NCBI GenBank assembly: GCA_030704615.1
Contig: CM060733.1
Coordinates: forward strand, 64,482,001 to 64,546,000
DNA: 64,000 bases
Reading direction: 5' to 3'
DNA from: Takakia lepidozioides
Lineage: Eukaryota > Streptophyta > Takakiopsida > Takakiales > Takakiaceae
Numbering within the stretch: the first letter of the stretch is position 1; each line of letters opens with the position of its first letter. This document shows, one piece after another, positions 21,844-34,200 of the stretch. Below the pieces are notes generated by a model. The model did no database searches and was not told the origin of the DNA. It worked only from the letters and a program-made list of their open reading frames with translations. The translations under genes were made by a program, and so were the position numbers.

Positions 21844-23313
21844 ATGAGTGATGAAAGAGAAGCTAGACGCCAGAGATATTCAGCAAAAAGAGAAAGCTAT
21901 CTGCAAGCTAATTATCCATATCTTTGGGAGAGAGGAATAGACATAGGGGAATCATCTGGACCTCTCACACCATTAAGATCAAAGAGTACATCACCTATAC
22001 CGGAAGAACTAGAGTTGGATGCCACTCCTTCTGTTTCTTTGCAAGAAAGATTAAGGGAATTGGTACAGGAAGAAGATCAATCACGAGGTGAAAGATCTGA
22101 GGTACATCCTTGGATAAAAGATTTGACATAAATCTTTGATAAGAGTTGGCATGGAACACCAAAAGCAGGAGCTCCAGTTTCTGAAGCAGAAGCTGAAGAA
22201 GGAGAAGAGGATGTGGCAGAGCCAACGGAGAGTTCAGACTCTCCAACACCATTACAGTTGAGTTATATGAGTGAAGAAGAAACCCAAGGGCAGAACTTGG
22301 AGGATGAAAACAGAGAGAAGAAATTGGAAGAAGAAGAATATGAAGAAGTAGACCCAACAGCTGAGGTTGAGACTACAACCAGGACATCCCAACCCGTTGG
22401 ACTTGGATCAAGTGGAGCACTTGGATCACAGGCCAACGAAGGTGTCGGCTCAGGGGGATCAGGCGGGCTGCCTGGATCTGGCTCTGGGGGGACAGGGAGT
22501 GTGGGAAGTAGTGCAACTGAAGCTGGGAATACTGTGAATATCGTGGGGCCAGAAGCAGGGAGTGCTCAAGGGCCACCACTTGGTGGAAGATCCACCACAA
22601 AAACAACAGGTCCAGAGGGACCAGCACCAGCAAGGGTGCCAGCACCTGTCAGTGGGCAGAAGGTAGGGCAACAGATGGCGTTACAACCAACACGGGCAAA
22701 ACCACCCTTTCCAATATATTCAGGAAAAGGGGATCCCGATGTACACATTAGCCAATTTGAGCACATGTGTATAGTGAACAATGAGAATGGCGATGATGCC
22801 AAGATGAGACTGTTTCCTTGTTCACTTATCAAGAAAGCAAGTGAATGGTATGCAAGATTCCCTGATAATCATTTCCTAACCTGGAATGGCTTGAATACAG
22901 CATTTCAAAATAGGTTCAGGACAAGTAAGACTGAGGATGAAGTGTATGGAAGTTTACAACAGCTGAAGCAGAAGAAGCATGAAACTGTTGAAGAGTATAT
23001 GGAGAAGATGGAATTGATGATGAAAAAGCTGGCTGCAGTACCAGCACCCGGTTTACAAAAGACTTGGTTTGTGAGTGGACTAAGACCAGAGTTGCAAAAG
23101 AAAGTGGATATGTTACCCCATAATACAGTGGAGGAGGCATTTGAAACTGCAAACAGAATCGAGCAATTGGGAATGCTCAGGAGAGAGAAAAAGGAAGATG
23201 AGGACTCTGAGGATGAGTCAGATGAAGAAGAAGAGCAAGAACTAAAAAGAAAGAGTAAGAGAAAGGAGAAGTTGAAGAGGGATAACTATGAAAAAAATTG
23301 GAAGAAATCTTGA
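21844..23313 (+). pseudogene. R gag
   Basis: Structural protein of the retrotransposon particle. After a charged N-terminus and a Gly/Ser/Pro linker (about 22380-22660), the retrotransposon gag domain runs from about 22700 to 23060. It includes the typical KKASEWYARFPD...LTWNGLNTAFQNRFR and an EYMEKMELMMKKL helix. A Lys/Glu-rich tail follows. One in-frame TAA (22129-22131) breaks the frame, and the end at 23313 is a frameshift before the zinc-knuckle segment. Confidence 0.8.
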
Positions 23314-24257
23314 AGAAGTATGCCACAGAGGCTGCAACACATTGGAGGAAGGGTGTATGGTGTGCAAAGTGCCAGAATGAAGGCCATACCACCACAGAAT
23401 GCCACATGAAGGAGAAACACTGTACTATCTGTAAAATGGATAACCATTCTACTGAGAATTGTTACTACAACAGAAGGACAGCTGCAAGAGAACCTAGGCA
23501 AGTCAGGGTGCATCAGGTGCAGCCCCAGCCAAGAAGAAACAATGATCAGGACCACTATGGTAGGTCTGGTGGTTATAACAATGGCATGGAAGGGAGAGGT
23601 AATTCAAGAGGGAATTACCAAGGAAATTCCAGAGGCAATTATCAGGGTAATCCAAGGGGAATTACCAGCCCGGGAATCAGGATTATAGAAATAATCCAAG
23701 AACAGACCAAGGGCGAGGACCCAATGGTGAAGAGCTATGTTACTATTGTAATCAGCCAGGACATCGCAAGGCAGCCTGTTCATTCTGGATAAGACACCAG
23801 AATGAGATGAGAGCTCCTGTGAATGAGGGCCCAGTGGTGGCAGCTCACATGGTTAGGCCATGTGTTGTACCAGAAGTAAGTACAATGATAGTAACAAGAA
23901 GTAAAGCCAAACTAATACCTCCAGTAGAAGAGGAAGAAGATGATAATGGAAGTGGCAATGATATGCCTGAAGATGAAGAGACTTGGAAAGATGAGAAGGA
24001 ACTGCACAAGGAAGTGGCAGATACTATAAGGGAAATGCAAAAGAGTACTGATATTCCTATGGCAGATTCCTCTGATTCGGATGGAGAAAAAGAAGGGAGT
24101 GAGGAAGAAAGGAAGAAAGAAGATGCAGACATGCAAAGTAATGAAGAGACTTTGGCTGAAGTAATATGCCAGACCAAAGCAGAAATTACCATTGGACAGC
24201 TATTAGCTGTGGCACCTTATTGTAGGCACAGGCTGTATCAAGCAATCAATCGAATTG
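23298..24257 (+). pseudogene. R gag C-terminus: zinc knuckles and pre-protease linker
   Basis: Cys/His pairs at WCAKCQNEGHTTTEC and HCTICKMDNHSTENC, an Asn/Gly/Arg-rich linker, then a third knuckle CYYCNQPGHRKAAC (about 23737-23778) after a frame change. These are CX2CX4HX4C RNA-binding knuckles. An acidic linker (23930-24150) leads to TIGQLLAVAPYCRHRLYQAI, a usual lead-in to gypsy protease. The frame is cut at 24257 by T3 and resumes at 38175 as NRIAQETGN. Confidence 0.8.
24247..24257. repeat. T3 target-site duplication, left
   Basis: CAATCGAATTG, repeated at 38175-38185. Eleven bases is within the 9-11 bp range of MULE transposons. Confidence 0.92.
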
Positions 24258-24334
24258 AGGTTTGCTATTTCATGAGCATGAGCGGCATGAGCGGCATGAG
24301 CAGAGTAGTAACACAATCGGTTTTCATGAGCAGA
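24258..24334. repeat. T3 left terminal inverted repeat
   Basis: Begins AGGTTTGCTATTTCATGAG, followed by CATGAGCGG units. The first 19 bases match the right end (reverse complement GGGGCTCCTATTTCATGAG) at about 15 positions, and match the T1/T2 right ends even better. Confidence 0.88.
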
Positions 24335-24502
24335 AGTACAAATTTCGAAAATAAAAAACAATAAAAAACAATAATTTAATGCAATGTGTCAGGAAAAACA
24401 AATATATTATTCGGCCCCTTGAAGGGAAAATTGCACTTTTGACAGTTGTGCTCATGATATTTCGTCTTCCGCTCATGCCAATTCCCAGCGACATGTGCAA
24501 AT

Positions 24503-24930
24503 ATGGCGCCGAATTTCGCGGTAATAGGGTCCGTAACCCGAAAAAACGGCGACGTATTTCGCGGCAATAGGTCTCTCTGGCGAAAAATGGTGCCGAATTC
24601 CGCGGCTATAGGTCCCCTCATGACAGGTAATTCGGCGCCATTTTTCCAGTGCATGTTCGGACTTAGCCAGTTATCGGCGCAAAATAGGGAAATTCGGCGC
24701 CATTTTTCCAGACACTGTACCAGTGCATGTTGGGACTTAGCCAGTTTTCGGCCCAAAAAAGAGAAATTCGGCGCTATTTTTCCAGACACGGTACCAGTGC
24801 ATGTTGGGACTTAGCCAGTTTTCGGCCCCAAAAAGAGAAATTCGGCGCCATTTTTCCAGACACGGTACCAGTGCATGTTGGGACTTAGCCAGTTTTCGGC
24901 CCCAAAAAGAGAAATTCGGCGCCATTTTTC
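24503..24930. repeat. T3 terminus-proximal array, 74-bp period
   Basis: Half-palindromic units with AAATTCGGCGCCATTTTTCC. Cores at 24696, 24770, 24844 and 24918 are 74 bp apart, with looser copies from 24506. Each unit carries GGGACTTAGCCAGTTTTCGG, shared with the intron array at 34.5-35.6 kb. The array lies between the transposase stop and the left end. Confidence 0.88.
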
Positions 24931-25089
24931 CAGAAATGGCCCCACAACTGCTTCTGTTGGATCTCAGTTTGAATGGAATATTGCCTCATTCTAGGAGTTT
25001 TGGGGTGCATTTCATTACACTGCAAAAAAAAAGTCTGATACAGCAAAATGCATTTGAAAATATCCATATGGAGGATTCCGTTTGCCCCA

Positions 25090-28000
25090 TCAATGATTTC
25101 TGGAATCCCTAAGGAGGAGTTTGTGCAGCTCGTTCACGCTCAACGCCGGTGCATGAATAAAGTCATCAATAGTCACGTTCATCCTCAACCTCTTCAAGTA
25201 GATGTAATACAAATGCTTGCACGGATAATACTTCGAACCTTCTTTGCTTCCATCAACGAGAAGTCCGTACAGTTGCAAGTCGGCTCCACTCCAATCATAA
25301 TTGTGTATACATCGTCGCGTACAGCCGAGCCGGCCATTGCCATCCGATACACACGCCCAAGGCCGGGTGGGGGTACGTCCACGGAGCTCTGAATAGTGCA
25401 AGCCATCCCAAGAGCATTGGCAATCCGAGTCTCATTCAACTTGTTGGGAGGGTGTCGTCTCTTCACTCTTTCGAATCGCATTGTGGGATGTGCAGAATTG
25501 TCCAATCCGTCTCTACTGGACCGAGCAGTCTGCAATGGCTGGGTCTGAGGAACCGGAAATGCGTGGGCCGGGATGTCTGTGCGTTGCACCATTCGATCCT
25601 GCTGCAGATAGAGCATCCGCCTCATTCTGAGAGAGGCTGCAACCCGGTGCAACAGGCCAGACGCCCGGAGGCTCCGGCATTCCCTGAATCCCGTACTTGG
25701 GCTTGCCAAATACACAGGTCATTATGTCGTGCCTACAGAACCAAAATGTCTGCGTTGTGGCGTGAGCAAATGTGGGAGTCAAAAATCTGCCGCTGAAACA
25801 AGGTGCAGGTACAGCACCGTGTGGGTTCCTCCGAATCATCTCACCACAGCGTGCTCTCGTATCCACCCGGATGGCGCAACACTTCCCTCGAAATGCCGGC
25901 AATGTCCTCGCAATTCTCCACTGTGACTCCGACACTCTTGTCTCCACAATGGGAATGTTGTATTGCTTTACTACAGATGGCTCGTTATGTTGCCGGGGCA
26001 CGCGCCCTGTGCTCAAAGGAGATGGCGATCTTGAACGTGCAGGACTTGCGGTGCTCGACGAGACCTCCTCGGGCAACATCACCGGACCACGAGGGAGCGT
26101 GCGAATATTCTTGTCAGCTCGCCATGAATCCTCTTCTCCGCCAGGTGCCTCGTCAAGTCTTCGTCTCACTGGACGGGTATGAACATCTCCTTCCAAATGT
26201 TGGCCTCTTCGCAGCAATGGCATGTCCCGAAGGCCCTCTCGCAAGGCCTCCGCCCACTTCCGAGGATTCTTCGATCTGGAGGCAGTCCGCATCAGCATTT
26301 CCTGCCTGTCCGGCCCCAAGCCCCACTGTTTCCCTTTCAAGAACTCGTTGTACCTGCATTGCTGCATAATTGACCTCACAATGTCCTCCGTTGTGGCAGT
26401 GAGGATGTCCACCAGATGCGCCGCAGAGGAGGCACGCCAGGAAGAGTGCACTGATTCGGCCATGTTTGTCGTGGGCATGTCGGTGTCGGAGTCGAGACAC
26501 ATTTCCTGCACAAGCACATGTTCAGGTTACAAGCAAGTTACAAATATGGCCAAGAATAATATCCAACGGGACGCGAATTCGTGCAACTCACCTCCCGCAT
26601 ATAGTCGCCGAACTGGAGGAAACGATAATGCCACCATGCTAGCCAACTGACCATTGCTCCTTCGTCTGATTTCCTTACAGCACCTGACGATGTCCACCAA
26701 GCCCGTATGCATGCAAACTGTGTCTCTGCATCATCCAAGGTGGGAGCGCGCTTCCACGCAAGGCACATGGAACGGTGCTCCTCTCTGAAATCTGGCGCCA
26801 CGAGCCTGGTTGTGTACTGCGAAAGGCTCTGCAGAAAATGGAACCCACAAGATCTCTCCTTGCCTTCCATGGGAACATTGGGGTCTTGCCCGTACACCCT
26901 TCGGATGGCAGCCCAATTTGCTTGTGCGTTGTCCGCCATGAAACCACGGAAATTGGGAGGGGGCAATCCCGCCTTGGCCATCTGTTCGTTTATTCCCTGC
27001 CAAAGAAGCATCTCCGATTGTGTGTCCTCTCCTTTCATCTCACAAATAGCAATTGTCATTAGCATCCTGCAGTGGGTGTCGTAGACATGTGCACCCATTG
27101 TCACCCACTGGTGATTTGTAATTCGCTTGATATGGTCGAACATGACCCAACTGTTTGACAAGTTCCCACTCGTCATCCTGTCGACCAGTTCGACGCCACT
27201 GCCAGGTCCACACGTGGACATTTTGAATACGAAACAACGATCTGCCTCAGTCCCTTGTCCTGGAAACCTACTTCCATGAATGTAGTCATATCCACATCGT
27301 CGCTTCACCTCCAGAATGGAGTGCATATCCGAGCCACGCCCAATTTTCTGTTTGCATGAGACAATGTGGTTTCGGACATTCGGTGAACATACGTGGGACA
27401 CCGACTCCAGCAATGCCTCCATTTCCTTCTCGTCGAGAGGAACTCTATCGGAGCCGTCTTCCGACATAATTCTGGCCAATGCCATCTTATGGGCGGCTTG
27501 GAGCTGTATCTGTTTGGGTTTGGCACCCGGTCTCAACTTAACCTCCTCCTGAACGAGCTGCTCTGCTTCGTGGGGCAGCCTCCCGCGAGTTCCCCCTCGC
27601 CAATTTGTGACAATGGGAACCAACGTGTATGCAAGCTCGGGTGAGGTCAGGGAAACGGTGCAACACATAGAACTGCTTGGCATTACAAACAGACATGCAG
27701 TGTGGTGGTTCTTTGCAATGCGCACACTTAAATGTGGAGTTTGGAACCTTCTCCTGAGCTCGAAATGGTTGGTGAGCTGTGCCTGTCCAATCGGTCTCGT
27801 TCCTGTGACCTCTGGATTTAAAGTGGAAGCAAGTTGGGGAGAAACACCGCAACGCGCCCGCACAAACAACGTAGCGCACCCGCACACCATCAAGCATCTT
27901 CATGCTGGTGGTTTTGGTAACGCACCAAGGATGACCGTCATGTTTCCTATCCATATCTGTCAACATTCCGGACGCCCTCGAGTAGTCCGCCCGAGGAGGG

Positions 28001-28680
28001 AACTCAAAGAAGATATTACCATCGACGTCGGCGGGAAGGCATGTAACCGATTTAATTGCGAACTTGCTGTAGTCCAGCCCGGCCAGCTCCGACCGGTGTC
28101 CTTCCAGGTGAAGCGCTCGCAGAATTTCAAGAATAGATCGAACTGCGGTGCTCGTGCTGGGAATATGACTCCCTCCTCCACTGACGTCCATTGAGGACTT
28201 GCCTGATCTCCAGGACGACCTCGGAACTTCCATGACCTCGTCTGAGTCGGACAGGTTGTGAACAACCCGGTTCTCGGTCGTCTTCATGGATGGGTTCGGC
28301 TCTGGACTTACTTCGTTGCGGACTTCTCTCTTTGAGGTACCCACTCTTTGATTCGCGGATTGTTTCGTGGAAGGCGCCAGGATAGACGGTGCATTTGGCA
28401 GGCAAATGAAGTCCCCAACAGCCCTGTATATGACGCTGTCCGATGGTGGAACTCACCATTCCCTGCCATCGCCGAAATCATCGTGGAGCCCAACAATACT
28501 CTCGACAACAAGGCCGTTTGAGTCCTTCCTTTCCTCCTCCAAAAAAACCGACCCCGGTTTCAGGTGGTATCGAACGCACAGATATTTCTCCATCACCCGG
28601 CAGGTGTCCCCTCTGCACGGAAATGAAGCTCTATGCTCGTGAGGAGGGCAGTACACTGTAGCGCTCGGGTTTTCCGCCAT
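25090..28680 (-). CDS. T3 MULE transposase with SWIM finger (frameshifted)
   Basis: Start ATG 28680-28678 (MAENPSATVYCPP) by homology with T2/T2'. Order: N-terminal block with CRVMEKYLC and FLEEERKD; acidic linker; Cys/His cluster (about 27850-27620); KQIQLQAAHKMALARIM; EVKRRCGYDYIHGSRFPGQG; the DDE core with DHIKRITNHQWVTMG, MADNAQANWAAIRR, SCGFHFLQSL and NTNMAESVHSSW. A Ser/Pro/Arg linker follows, then the SWIM finger (CNCTDF near 25280, YPCKHLYYIYLKRL). The intron at 26591-26506 is GTGAG...TGCAG. This is the least damaged copy: it keeps Arg where T2 has TGA, with frame changes near 28450, 27590, 25640 and 25245. It diverges from the ParB/methyltransferase gene across the central array. Confidence 0.88.
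26506..26591 (-). other. Intron in T3 transposase
   Basis: 86 bp, donor GAG|GTGAGT, acceptor TGCAG|GAAATG. It joins YMRE to EMCLDSDTDMP. The same position holds an intron in T1, T2 and T2' (59465-59548). Confidence 0.8.
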
Positions 28681-28984
28681 GGGAGATGTGCACACAAGAC
28701 TGCCAGGATGGCGTGCGGGGAAGCTCCCTGGTAGAAGGGGGTGCAGCGATGGGAATGAATGCGATGCTGATTTGTCCGAGCGACGAAGCCTGATCCAAAT
28801 CCAGGGAGCCAACTATCTCAAAAATCCACAGTCAGAGTGTTAATGAACCTTGTCTCCGGAATGCGGCCCCTCGTCTTTGCGCAATAACTGCCAACGGTAT
28901 GCAGTCAGAAAGTGGGGGGCCGTCCGGATGATGACGGCTGAAGGGGAGAAGCCGGCACCGTGCCGTCACATTACTACCCCCGAA

Positions 28985-31075
28985 TGGAAATTCGGCACCC
29001 AATATCCAACAGAGGAAGCCGGATGAAGTCGCCTCGGGCGCAGAGGCCGGCGCGTGTGCGACAGAGAACATCCCCTGGATGGAGATTCGGCGCCGAATTT
29101 CCATCCGGGCCCCCCAAAGGGAGTCGTGTCGGGGGTCAAGCCGAAAACTGGACGGCATAAAAACAACCCCAGATGGAAAAACGGCGCCGAATTTCCATCC
29201 GGGGCGGTTCGGATGCAGTCGGGGAGGGGGGAGTGGCCGGCACTTGGCCGTCACATTTCAACCCCCGGACGGAAATTCGGCACCGAATATCGAACAGGGG
29301 ACGCCCGGATGAAGTCGCCTCGGGCGCAGAGGCCGGCGAGTGTGCGACAGAGAACATCCCCTGGATGGAGATTCGGCGCCGAATTTCCATCTGGGCCCCC
29401 CCAAAGGAAGTCTTGTCGGGGGGTCAGACCGAAAACTGGCCGACATAAAAACCTCCCCAAATGGGAAAACGGCGCCGAATTTCAATTCGGGGCCGTTCCA
29501 ATGCAGTCGGGGAGAAGGGAGAGGTCGGCACCTGGCCGTCATATTTCAACCCCCGGACGGAAATTCGGCACTGAATATCCAACAGAGCGGGAGAGGCGGC
29601 ACCTCTCCGACAAAGACCATCCCCGGATGGAAATTCGGCGCCGAATTTCCATCCAGCAGGTAGGTGGAATCCCGGATGGATGGAGATTCGGCGCCGAATT
29701 TCCATCCAGCAGGTAGGTGGAATGTCGGATGGATGGAGATTCGGCGCCGAATTTCCATCCTGCAGGTAATTCGAATCCCGGATGAATGGAAATTCGGCGA
29801 CGAATTTCCATCTTGCAGGTAAGTCGAATCCCGGATGAATGGAAATTCGGCGCCGAATTTCCATCCTGCAGGTAAGTCGAATCCCGGATGAATGGAAATT
29901 CGGCGCCGAATTTCCATCCAGCAGGTAAGTGGAATCCCGATGAATGGAAATTCGGCGCCGAATTTCCATCCACAGGTAAGTCGGATCGGTGGCGTATGGA
30001 TATTCGGCGCCGAATTTCCATCCGCCATGTATTTCATCGCTCAGAATTACCTTCCTGCAGGTAATTCCCGGATGAGAATTACCTTCCTGCAGGTAATTCC
30101 AATCGATGCCGGTAGGATGTTAATTCCTCGTCCAGAATTACCTGCACGAAGGTAACTCTGAGCGAGGAATTACCTGCAGGAAGGTAATTCTTATCTGGAA
30201 ATTACCTGCACGAAGGTAATTCCTCGCTCAGAAATACATGGCGAATGGAAATTCGGCGCCGAATATCCATACGGCACCGATCCGACTTACCTGCACGATG
30301 GAAATTCGACGCCGAATTTCCGTCCAGCAGGGATTCGAATTACCTGCACGATGGAAATTCGGCGCCGAATTTCCATTCATCCGGGATTCGACTTACCTGC
30401 TGGATGGAAATTCGGCGCCGAATTTCCATTCATCCGGGATTCGAATTACCTGCAGGATGGAAATTCGGCGCCGAATTACCTGCGTGAGGGAAATTTGGCG
30501 CGCCACCCTACCTCCGCGGATGGAAATTCGGCGCCGGATTTCCATCCGCGCGCTTCCGAATTACCTGCGTGGGGGTAATTTCCAGCGCCGCCCTACCTCC
30601 GCGGATGGAAATTCGGCGCCGGATTTCCATCCGCGCGCTTCCGAATTACCTGCGTGGGGGAAATTTCCAGCGCCGCCCTACCTCCGCGGATGGAAATTCG
30701 GCGCCGGATTTCCATCCGCGCGCTTCCGAATTACCTGCTTGGGGAAATTTCCAGCGCCGCCCTACCTCCGCGGATGGAAATTCGGCGCCGGATTTCCATC
30801 CGCGCGCTTCCGAATTACCTGCGTGGGGGAAATTCCCAGCGCCGCCCTACCTCCGCGGATGGAAATTCGGCGCCGGATTTTCATCCGCGCGCTTCCGAAT
30901 TACCTGCGTGGGGGAAATTTCCAGCGCCGCCCTACCTGGCTGGATGGAAATTCGGCGCCGGATTTCCATCTTGCTGCGCTCCGAATTACCTGCAGGATGG
31001 AAATCCGGCGCCGGAATTCCATCGTGCAGCGCTCCGAATTACCTCTACGTTGGAAATTCCGGGACTGTTTACGTC
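28985..31075. repeat. T3 central palindrome array (bidirectional spacer)
   Basis: More than 25 copies of a palindrome based on AAATTCGGCGCCGAATTT, in three period classes. The left block (28994-29567) has cores 94-96 bp apart. The middle blocks (29637-30005 and 30255-30467) have cores 51-54 bp apart, mostly 53. The right block (30530-30954) has cores 84-85 bp apart with a CGGCGCCGG centre. GGTAAGTCGGATCGGTG-type flanks occur in inverse order either side of about 30132. The array occupies the 2.6 kb between the two divergent starts (28680, 31273). Confidence 0.93.
30040..30235. repeat. Core inverted repeats of AATTACCT in the T3 spacer
   Basis: Four or more palindromes of the form AATTACCTTCCTGCAGGTAA and AATTACCTGCACGAAGGTAA, without GGCGCC, at the symmetry centre (about 30132) of the array. 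The wider flanks (TGTATTTC...CGCTCAG) are inverted copies of each other. Confidence 0.8.
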
Positions 31076-31272
31076 GATTTTCATCCGACATGGAGGGCTT
31101 CATCCGACATTTAATTGCGCAGTTGGGCAATAAATGTCGACCGCCGTCGGTTATTATTCGGGCTGGCGACGCATGGCTTCCTGGACACGTACCCTAAATC
31201 TCATGCTAATCTTGGCTTAACATGGTATTCCAAGCATGTACCCCAAAAAAGGAGATCTTTTTGGCTGGGACT

Positions 31273-34200
31273 TATGCCGCCTGAAGGGCGTGGCTCTCCT
31301 GAGAGAGACCTCACATCCAGACCGCGGCGGAAGTTGAAAGCTCTGTACTACGGACGACGGCCAATCTCTCGCATGGCCAAACTGAAGCTCCAGCAGGAGA
31401 TTCCAGTGTCTTGCTCACAACCTGCGCCAACTGAAGCCGAGTACTCTCAGGCAAGCCACTTCTGCTTTCGGTTTGTTCGATTTATTTTTTGCTTTCGCTT
31501 TGTTACCTCGCTTTGTTTTTGCATCTTCATCCTGGCTTTGCTGTATGAGTGAACTTTAGAATGCGTGTGCAAATCCGGCAGCTCTGGAGAAGGTTGCTTG
31601 TGCATGTCATTCTCAGGCAATGGTTGCATTTGTTTTCATTGTTGTTGCATGGCTCTCCATACTTCCTAAACTTGTTATGTTTTCATTTTTGCTACATGAT
31701 TGTTGCTATGGTGGTTGCGCTGCTCGTTGCGATGCTGCTTTTTGCACCGATGTTGGTTTTCACGATTTTTTGTCATAACAGAGTGACGACGAGCCCGGCA
31801 CGCTGGTGGTATCATCGACAGCTCCAACTCATCGCATGTTTGAATCGCCCAACTTGGGGCGAGAGGGCAAACTTAAACCTTTTGTTGGTGGACGGAGGAC
31901 TTGCAACGACTTACGACAGAGTAGGCATTGGGGAGGTTGGTGCAGGCGGCATGGCAGGTAAGGGCGTGAGGACATGAGACAGCAGATCCGGCAATGGGTT
32001 GTTCATGCACATGCGTAGGGCCCCCCCACGCAAAGAAAAAGAAGAAAGCTAAGCACATGCAATCCCCGGCGAGAGAGCAGTCACGGGCTGCGGAGGGGGG
32101 AGTGAGCAGTGCGCGCCGAGGGTGTCATTTCGCCTCAATCAAAGGTGGTCGTCCTGGAGGGCTCCCCCTGCTGCTAGCCCTAGTAAGAAACAGAAAGCCC
32201 GTGAGAGGCAAAAGAGAGGGCAAAACAGACGAGACAGAATGCTAGCCAGGAGGAAAGACAAAAGGCAGCTGAAGAGGCCAGGGGTGCCCAAATGCAGATA
32301 CCATGTAAGCGAGGGACGCACAGAGACGGTGGATCCCTCCAAGACACCACATCAGAGGCATTACCACACCGGTTAGACCATCGCGGCAAGAGCAGCCCCC
32401 CGCAATTACCCATACGTGGAGAGTGTGGAGGAGAGGAAAGAACCCTGAAAGAGCACGGATTGTGCAAGTTCGAGGTGAAGCCAGGAGAGGGCAGTAGAGA
32501 CGACGAGAGTGCTGGAGGTGGTTTTGCAGGTGGCTGACCCTGTTGAGGAGGACGACATGGAGCTTTCTGACCAGGATGACATCCTCCCGGACATCCCCAG
32601 GCCCCAAAACCCGGAGCATACAGGCTGGATTTGGCGGTCCTGGTGGGCTGCCGGAAAACCCCTCTGCAGCAGACGTCATGTCTGAGGCGGATATGAAGTT
32701 GGCCGCTGCCAAGATGTTGGAGGCAACCCACACAGCAACATTGGCAGGTGCTGGGGGGCATGGTGTACCCGGCCAAGTTCGAATTCCCCTTTGCCGCTTG
32801 GTGTCATTGCAGGTGGTGAGACCTGCCCTCCCAGGCGATATCGACAAGCTGAAATTCTCTTTCCTTCCGGGATGGATATCGAATGGGGTCTGCCGCCTTT
32901 TACGTTTCCATTGAGAACGACCACGGAGCTTCCCGTGCCCACACTTCCGATGAGGTGGACAAATGGGGTCCCCATTGGCAAACGCGAAATGAGGAGTTCG
33001 AGAGATCGATTGCTAGTGATCCTCTTTTCCAGCACATGTCCGGTAAGATGTTCTACGTGTGGGACGGCAATCATCGCCTCCTGGCATGGATGGAGCACAT
33101 TGCCCAAGCCCACCCCAACGATCTCGATTGGCATTTCGCCCGTGGATTGTGTTGTGCTGAAGGTTGCGGGGCCCAAAGATCGCAGTCTTCTCAAAGCTGC
33201 AATGGCCGACATCAACTCGTAAGCTACAACCCCTCTCGCTTTTGGACTTTGAATTTGGAAGTCATTTCATTGCGAATCCTCATATATGATGAAAATTCCC
33301 ATTTCAGTATTGTTTGATGGAAATGTGGCACTGCAGGGTGACTGAGAATGCCTTCATTGCCACCAACTTGTCCCATATGCTCTTCCGAGTGAAGGATGTC
33401 GGGAAGCAGGGGGTGCAAGAGTTTGCCAATTCCCTCAGTGCCGACCTCCTGCGCAAGTCGGAGGCAAAGGCAGACAGAACCTGGTATAGGCTGAGCGTCG
33501 ACGCCATGGTGGACTACATATTTCGGGTAAAGCTCCTGACAGTTTTGTGAGCTAATCTGTCTCTCCTCCCCCAATAGAAGAAATTGTGTTGAGCAGGATC
33601 TCTAATCTTATGTGCGCATTCTTGACAGACGAAAATACAGCAGGATTTGGCACATGCGCGGAGGTTCTACATGGAGTCAGAGGAGAAGAATCCAACCCTC
33701 CCGGAACTCGAATCGTATGTCAAAGCTGCGGAGGTGAGGGCCCGCATAAAGTACAAGTCGCGGATGGTAAAGTACGTGGCCATAGCTGATCCCGCCCTTG
33801 GTGCCGACTTTCTGGTGGAGGTGGGGAAGCACTACTCTCGCGCTCTGAAGCCCACGATGACATTGGAGAAGCTCCATCGTCTAGCCACATCCTGTGTGGA
33901 TGCAACAGAAAAGGTGATACATTCTTAACAAAATTGTGGTGGCAACAACTCCTTTTTGTGGTGTTTGGCGCTTACGAATATGCTGGGTGGTTGGACAGAC
34001 CCGGTGGCTCCAAATCTGGAATGGTTCCCAAAGTACCAGGGACATGTGGAGCTTCCCCAAACCGGACAAACTCTCTGACCCACATTCGACATGTGGATGA
34101 ACCGCATGACATGGTGGTTTCAGGTACTTCCCCACGCGCTTCGTTTGGGGCTTCTACTCTAGTAGGGGGTGGATTCATTGTATTTTTTGAGGAAAGCGAT

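Noticed and set aside
28985-31075. CRISPR-like array
   Set aside because: Repeats are palindromes with near-identical spacers, period varies by block, spacers are not unique, and the surroundings are eukaryotic transposon genes.
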